The notes under the pieces are model-generated. The model worked only from the letters and a program-made list of their open reading frames with translations, was not told the origin of the DNA and ran no database searches. Positions 6,530 to 10,178 of a DNA stretch of 10,178 nucleotides are shown here, piece by piece. Source of the DNA: Clostridiales bacterium UBA735 (GTDB lineage: Bacteria > Bacillota > Clostridia > Oscillospirales > Oscillospiraceae); NCBI GenBank assembly GCA_002298695.1, contig DBLB01000004.1, positions 1-10,178 on the forward strand. The letters are read 5' to 3'. The position numbers and the translations under genes were made by a program. Each line of letters begins with the position of its first letter. Positions within the stretch are counted from its first letter, which is position 1.

Positions 6530-9457
6530 TTACTGCAGAACAGTCCAGGTGATGACGGTGTCGGTGGTGCCAGCCGCGACGGTGACCGTCTTGGCATCGA
6601 CATCAGCCAGGGTCTTGCCGACCAGCAGAGCCTTGGCGGAGGGGTTAGCCGTGAAGGAAGATTCGCCATTGTTGACGAAGTTCAGCAGCGTAGCGTAGCT
6701 CGCGGTGACCTTGCCGTCAGCGGGAACCGTGACGACCTGGGAACCGACGGTGAAGCCGCCCAGATCCGCGCCGACAGAGTTGATGACCTCAACCTTGTAG
6801 GTGATGGTCGCCTTGGTGGGCAGCGGAGCGGGAGTGTCGGGGGTGTTGTTGTCCACGATGTAGAGCTTGGTAGCAACGTGCTTGCTCCAGTCTTCCACGA
6901 CGTAGATGATCTTGTCGGTCAGATCAACGGTCTTGGTCTTGTCGAGCTCGCCGACCATGACTTCCGCGTTGACAACATTGACGTCGTTGCCAGCGAAGCG
7001 GAGGACGCCGTTGGAGTAGACCGCAGAAGCGTTCGCATCCTTCATGACAGCGTAGGTGCCGCTATCCTTGGCATTGAACTGCTTGCCAACGGTGGAGACA
7101 GCCTCAACGGAGTCAACGAAACCGCCATCGGTGTGGATGTAGAACAGCTTGCCGTAGTTGGCAACGTTGGTCAGGACATCGACAACCTTAGCCTTATTGG
7201 CCTCGAGGACCTTCAGCGTGACAGCATTGCCGTCCGCGTCGTTGATGTTCAGAGCCAGCTCGTAGTAGTTCACGCCGCCGGAGGTCTTCAGCTGTGCGCT
7301 GTAAGCCATGCTGGAGATGAAGACGAACTCGTTGGTCTTCTCGGTATCGGGCGTGCCGATGATGTAGACATACTGTGCGTAGCCGTTGACGTCCTTGGTG
7401 TAGTCAACGACAGAAGCGCTGTCGGTGAAAGTGGGCAGCTCGGAGATGCCGTTGTACGCCTTGTAGGTGTAAACGCCGTTGCTAACCGTGCCGACCAGGA
7501 ACTTAGTGGCGGTGTCGACCTTCGCCAGAGCGGCGTCGCCCAGCCAGCCCCAAGTGGTGTTGATGGAGTTCACGCTGTTGTGGTTCGCAACTTCGACCAG
7601 AGCGACCTTGCTGTCAGCCAGGGTCTCCATGCGGAACAGGTGGCCGTCGATGACGTCGGAGTTGCCCGTCGCATCGTCAGCAGCAGCGTTGACCGTGTAG
7701 CTCAGGGAAACGTTCACGTTGGCCTTCTTGGTAGAAGTCTGCGTGAACTTCATGGTGTTAACACCAGCGGTGAAGTCAGCAACCGGCGTGAAGACGGTCT
7801 CGCCAGCCTTCAGCTGGAAGCTCGCGACTTCGATGGTGTTGGTGGTGCCATCGATGTAGGTGACATCAGCCATGGTCTTGCCAGCGCCTGCGCCAGCGGA
7901 TTCCCAATACAGCTTGGTGACAACGCCGTAGCTGTAGACGGTCTCGATCTTGACAGCACCGATCAGGTTGCCGTAGGTATCGAAGAACCAGGTGTAGTTG
8001 CCGGTGTTCGTGCCAGCCTCGTTCAGAGCGAACTGCAGAGCGTCGTCATAAACGGTGCCGTTGACAGTGTGCTTGTCGGCATTGTACCAGATGACAGTCT
8101 GAGCGCCTTCGACAGAGGTAGCCTTGCCGAGGATCTCGACGTACTGGTTCGCGCCGGAGGTCACAGTGTAAGCGTCATCACGGTCGCCGCTGTTGGTGTA
8201 TGCATTGACCAGGATGTAGTCGCCAACTGCATAGGGGAAGTTGGTGGAACCGTTGGTAACGGTGACAAGAACAGTGGTAGCGGTCGCCGCGCTGCTGTAG
8301 CAGTAGACGTTCATGGTCAGAGAAGATTCGCTCTTCACATGGCCGGCAGCGTCGAACGCAGCGTCCTTGACAGCGGTGACCTTCGCGAGGAAGGTATCGA
8401 TCATGACGATGCGGTTGTCGTCGTAGACCTCAGTCAGACGGCCCTGTGCGCCAACCTTGTTGACGGTGTCGAGCGTCTGGATGGTGTCGGTGTAGACGGT
8501 AGCGCCATTGACATGGAACGCGTAGGTCTCTTCCTTCGCAGTCTGGCCGACTTCCTTGGCGAGGTCGCACTCGGTGACGGCAGTCTTGAAGGTAGCAACC
8601 AGCTTGTCGGAGTCAACATACTCGCCGATGGTCTTGGTGCCCTTCAGCCAGCTGTGGGTCGGACGGCCCCAAGCGTCCTCAGTGGACTTCAGGGTCAGGC
8701 CGAAACCGGCAGCCAGGAGCTTGTGCTCGTAGTTGTTGGTAGCGCCGTTCGGGGAGACGTAGACAGCAGCGGTCGGAGTGACGTTGTTGGCAACGGTCCA
8801 GTAACCGGCAGTCGCGTTCCAAACGAGGTTGGTGACAGTCTGGCCGTAAACAACGGTCTCAGCCTTGAGGGCGTTCAGCATGATCTGAGCAGCCTGATCA
8901 CGGGTCAGAGCAGCGTTCGGATCAAAGTCCTTCAGGCCAGCCATCAGCTTCTTGGCCTTGGCGAGCTCGAGGGTGTTGACAGCCCAGGAAGAACCGACGA
9001 GGCCTTCCTTGTTCTGGTCATAACCGAGAACGACGAGGACCATCTTCAGGAATTCCGTGCCCTTGACGTTGGCGGTCGGCTTGAACTGGGTCGCGGACTT
9101 ACCAGCGATGATGCCAGCGCGGTAGCCGTAAGCGACATAGCTCTCGCCCCAGCGGCCCTTCTCGTCTGCGAAGGGGTTCGCAGAGGTGTACAGGCTGCTG
9201 ATGTCAGCAGACTTGTTGGCGAAGATGGCGATGATCTTGGCCGCCTCTTCGCGGGTGATGTTCTTGGCGGGCTTGAAGCTGTTGTCAGCCTTGTAGCCTT
9301 CCAGAACCTTGATGTACGACAGGACATCCAGAGCTTCGACGTTGGTGACGTCAGCTGCGTCCGAGAAGTCCGCGGTTGCTGCACTGGCGACGGTCGCGAA
9401 GCTCAGAAGCGTAGCGATCGCAAGAACCAGAGCAAGAACCTTTTTGAAGTTCTTCAT
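6530..9457 (-). CDS. Secreted S-layer-type protein with three N-terminal SLH domains
   Basis: 975 residues. A signal peptide (MKNFKKVLALVLAIATLLSF..., cleavage expected after ASA at 24-26) sends it out of the cell. Three SLH modules follow at about 28-80, 92-148 and 156-200. In SLH proteins these bind a pyruvylated secondary cell-wall polymer. The TRAE-type motif is ITREE at 67-71 in the first and LTRDQ at 184-188 in the third, but VKGTE at 131-135 in the second. Residues 200-870 are rich in Thr, Val, Ala, Asn and Asp, with beta-strand character, and match no domain I can name. A Pro-rich linker (872-880, TPDTPAPLP) leads to a C-terminal beta-rich module. Only two cysteines are seen (C297, C386). 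AAGGAGG lies 8 bases before the ATG at 9457; an in-frame start 63 bases upstream lacks such a site and would spoil the signal peptide. Codon choice is strongly biased, as in very highly expressed genes. Confidence 0.92.
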   Translation of the reverse strand: MKNFKKVLALVLAIATLLSFATVASAATADFSDAADVTNVEALDVLSYIKVLEGYKADNSFKPAKNITREEAAKIIAIFANKSADISSLYTSANPFADEKGRWGESYVAYGYRAGIIAGKSATQFKPTANVKGTEFLKMVLVVLGYDQNKEGLVGSSWAVNTLELAKAKKLMAGLKDFDPNAALTRDQAAQIMLNALKAETVVYGQTVTNLVWNATAGYWTVANNVTPTAAVYVSPNGATNNYEHKLLAAGFGLTLKSTEDAWGRPTHSWLKGTKTIGEYVDSDKLVATFKTAVTECDLAKEVGQTAKEETYAFHVNGATVYTDTIQTLDTVNKVGAQGRLTEVYDDNRIVMIDTFLAKVTAVKDAAFDAAGHVKSESSLTMNVYCYSSAATATTVLVTVTNGSTNFPYAVGDYILVNAYTNSGDRDDAYTVTSGANQYVEILGKATSVEGAQTVIWYNADKHTVNGTVYDDALQFALNEAGTNTGNYTWFFDTYGNLIGAVKIETVYSYGVVTKLYWESAGAGAGKTMADVTYIDGTTNTIEVASFQLKAGETVFTPVADFTAGVNTMKFTQTSTKKANVNVSLSYTVNAAADDATGNSDVIDGHLFRMETLADSKVALVEVANHNSVNSINTTWGWLGDAALAKVDTATKFLVGTVSNGVYTYKAYNGISELPTFTDSASVVDYTKDVNGYAQYVYIIGTPDTEKTNEFVFISSMAYSAQLKTSGGVNYYELALNINDADGNAVTLKVLEANKAKVVDVLTNVANYGKLFYIHTDGGFVDSVEAVSTVGKQFNAKDSGTYAVMKDANASAVYSNGVLRFAGNDVNVVNAEVMVGELDKTKTVDLTDKIIYVVEDWSKHVATKLYIVDNNTPDTPAPLPTKATITYKVEVINSVGADLGGFTVGSQVVTVPADGKVTASYATLLNFVNNGESSFTANPSAKALLVGKTLADVDAKTVTVAAGTTDTVITWTVLQ

Positions 9458-9465
9458 TGAGTTTT

Positions 9466-9472
9466 CCTCCTT
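9466..9472 (-). promoter_or_regulatory. Consensus ribosome binding site of the S-layer gene
   Basis: On the minus strand AAGGAGG is a full match to the 16S rRNA anti-Shine-Dalgarno core and lies 8 bases before the ATG at 9455-9457. It decides the start over the upstream in-frame ATG at 9518-9520, and it stays outside the leader hairpin at 9481-9528. Confidence 0.85.
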
Positions 9473-9480
9473 GTATTTTT

Positions 9481-9528
9481 TAGTCGTTGTGTTCTCCGCT
9501 GCATAGCAGGCGCATGGCACAACTACTA
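9481..9528 (-). promoter_or_regulatory. Leader hairpin at the 5' end of the S-layer mRNA
   Basis: TAGTCGTTGTG (9481-9491) pairs with CACAACTACTA (9518-9528), 10 of 11 positions complementary. A small inner CTG/CAG stem lies in the loop (about 9498-9508). The predicted transcription start near 9530-9531 puts this stem only two or three bases from the 5' end of the mRNA. 5'-terminal stems of this kind are known to slow mRNA decay in bacteria; that role is inferred here. Confidence 0.6.
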
Positions 9529-9537
9529 TCTGCCGGT

Positions 9538-9566
9538 ATCATAATTCAAACCCTCCCAAAGGTCAA
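9538..9566 (-). promoter_or_regulatory. Strong sigma-A promoter of the S-layer gene
   Basis: On the minus strand, TTGACC (9561-9566) and TATGAT (9538-9543) are separated by exactly 17 bases. Each box has one mismatch to consensus. The predicted start is near 9531, giving a leader of about 74 bases. The -35 box lies in the loop of the inverted repeat at 9547-9583. Confidence 0.85.
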
Positions 9567-9583
9567 GAGGCCGGGAGGGTTTG
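9547..9583. repeat. Perfect 11-bp inverted repeat overlapping the S-layer promoter
   Basis: CAAACCCTCCC (9547-9557) and GGGAGGGTTTG (9573-9583) are exact reverse complements around a 15-base loop. The loop contains the -35 box, and the inner arm fills most of the -35/-10 spacer. It could be an operator or the terminator of the adenine deaminase gene upstream; on the minus strand it is followed by only a short T stretch (TTTG, then AATT). Confidence 0.7.
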
Positions 9584-9591
9584 TAATCTGA

Positions 9592-9619
9592 TTGTAACAA
9601 AGCGGGGTTTATGTAACAT
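9592..9619. promoter_or_regulatory. Paired WTGTAACAW near-palindromes upstream of the S-layer promoter
   Basis: TTGTAACAA (9592-9600) and ATGTAACAT (9611-9619) are both symmetric about a central base and lie 19 bases apart, at about -65 and -84 from the predicted start. A half-match, TTGTAA (9581-9586), lies 11 bases from the first. They may bind an activator or repressor; no regulator can be named. Confidence 0.35.
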
Positions 9620-9648
9620 TCGGGGACATGCCCGCGCGGAAACGGAAA

Positions 9649-9661
9649 AACGCCGCGCGTT
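9649..9661 (-). terminator. Possible weak terminator after adenine deaminase
   Basis: On the minus strand, AACGC and GCGTT form a 5-bp stem around GCG (9649-9661), and the sequence continues as TTT. A second small hairpin, GCCC-GGAA-GGGC, lies at 9665-9676 directly after the stop codon. The stem is short, so the call is tentative; the inverted repeat at 9547-9583 is an alternative terminator. Confidence 0.3.
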
Positions 9662-9676
9662 CCGGCCCTTCCGGGC

Positions 9677-10178
9677 TTAGATGTACTGCTGCGTGACGAC
9701 GTCGATAATGCCGCGCGTAGTGATGCGCAGCGTCGGGATGACGGGCAGCGCCATGAAGCTCAGCGTCATGAACGGGTCGATGCCCTTGGACACGCCTAGC
9801 TCGTAGGCGCTCTTCTTGGCGGCCTCCAGATCGCGGTTCACGTTCACCAGCGTGTCGTCGGACATGATACCGGCGATGGGCAGCAGCAGCTCGCCCTTCA
9901 CCTGCCCGTCCTCCACCACGGTGATGCCGCCGTGCTGCTGCACGATGCGGTTGGCGGCGAAGGCCATATCCTCCTCGTTGGCGCCCACCACGATGATGTT
10001 GTGGCTGTCGTGGCTGATGCTGGTGGCCACCGCGCCCTTCTTCAGGCCGTAGCCCTTGATGTAGCCGATGCCGATGTGGTGCGTGTTCTTATGGCGCTCG
10101 ATGACGGCGATCTTGAGAATATCGTCCTCAACGCTGATCTTTTCGGCGTAGCCTGCGTCGGTCGTGACGATCTCGCCG
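9677..10178 (-). CDS. ade: Adenine deaminase, C-terminal part (cut by window edge)
   Basis: The last 166 residues of a protein whose N-terminus lies beyond base 10178. Adenine deaminase hydrolyses adenine to hypoxanthine and ammonia in purine salvage. The visible part matches the C-terminal domain of Ade (Adenine_deam_C type): an HKNTHHIGIGYIKGYGLKKG segment, then SISHDSHNIIVVG, the LPIAGIMSD loop, and a C-terminus rich in hydrophobic residues ending in VVTQQYI. The frame is open to the window edge, so the internal ATG at 10028-10030 is not the start. The amidohydrolase metal-binding core is not in view. The gene lies upstream of the S-layer gene on the same strand, but the S-layer promoter in between suggests they are not one operon. 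Identification is secure; activity cannot be judged from this part. Confidence 0.94.
   Translation of the reverse strand, partial: GEIVTTDAGYAEKISVEDDILKIAVIERHKNTHHIGIGYIKGYGLKKGAVATSISHDSHNIIVVGANEEDMAFAANRIVQQHGGITVVEDGQVKGELLLPIAGIMSDDTLVNVNRDLEAAKKSAYELGVSKGIDPFMTLSFMALPVIPTLRITTRGIIDVVTQQYI

Noticed and set aside
4775..9460. Plus-strand 1561-codon open frame as a giant protein
   Set aside because: It lies antisense to an L,D-transpeptidase with an intact SHGC motif and to an SLH protein with a signal peptide, and it has no ribosome binding site or recognisable domains. It is a product of codon bias in the same register.
9458..9520. N-terminal extension of the S-layer protein from an upstream ATG at 9518-9520
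   Set aside because: There is no ribosome binding site there, it lies inside the leader hairpin, and it would bury the signal peptide. The ATG at 9457 has a perfect AAGGAGG.

Overview
No clearly new biological system stands out in this window. It looks like ordinary chromosome from a GC-rich, Gram-positive, low-oxygen gut-type Clostridium relative, most likely the order Oscillospirales. Three things support this: a DnaD-domain protein next to a DnaC/DnaI-type helicase loader (DnaD is a Firmicutes family), a large secreted protein with S-layer homology (SLH) domains, and strong Bacillus-type ribosome binding sites and sigma-A promoters. The taxon is an inference from gene families and base composition, not from a marker gene search.

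Layout. On the minus strand, 1-985 is the N-terminal 328 residues of methionyl-tRNA synthetase, cut by the window edge, with its own sigma-A promoter. Divergently, on the plus strand, 1158-4745 is a tight four-gene operon: a DUF2156 (lysylphosphatidylglycerol synthase C-terminal-like) acyltransferase, a GNAT acetyltransferase, a DnaD-domain protein starting with TTG, and a DnaC/DnaI-like AAA+ helicase loader. Gaps inside the operon are -1, 21 and 1 bases. A non-coding stretch (4746-4942) follows, with a degenerate direct repeat around a palindrome and a perfect 14-bp hairpin terminator shared by the two convergent operons.

The right half is on the minus strand and, apart from the last gene, concerns the cell envelope. 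In transcription order (right to left) it holds the 3' end of adenine deaminase (9677-10178), a 975-residue SLH-domain S-layer-type protein (6530-9457) and a membrane-anchored L,D-transpeptidase (4943-6361). The last two each have their own sigma-A promoter and are separated by a strong UUCG-loop terminator.

How they fit together. The L,D-transpeptidase should cross-link peptidoglycan, and the SLH protein should attach to the polymer carried by that wall, so the two genes may serve the same surface layer. The DnaD and DnaC products probably act together in loading the replicative helicase. The most interesting non-coding signals surround the S-layer gene: a consensus promoter whose -35 box lies in the loop of a perfect 11-bp inverted repeat, two WTGTAACAW near-palindromes upstream, and a leader predicted to fold into a hairpin almost at its 5' end.
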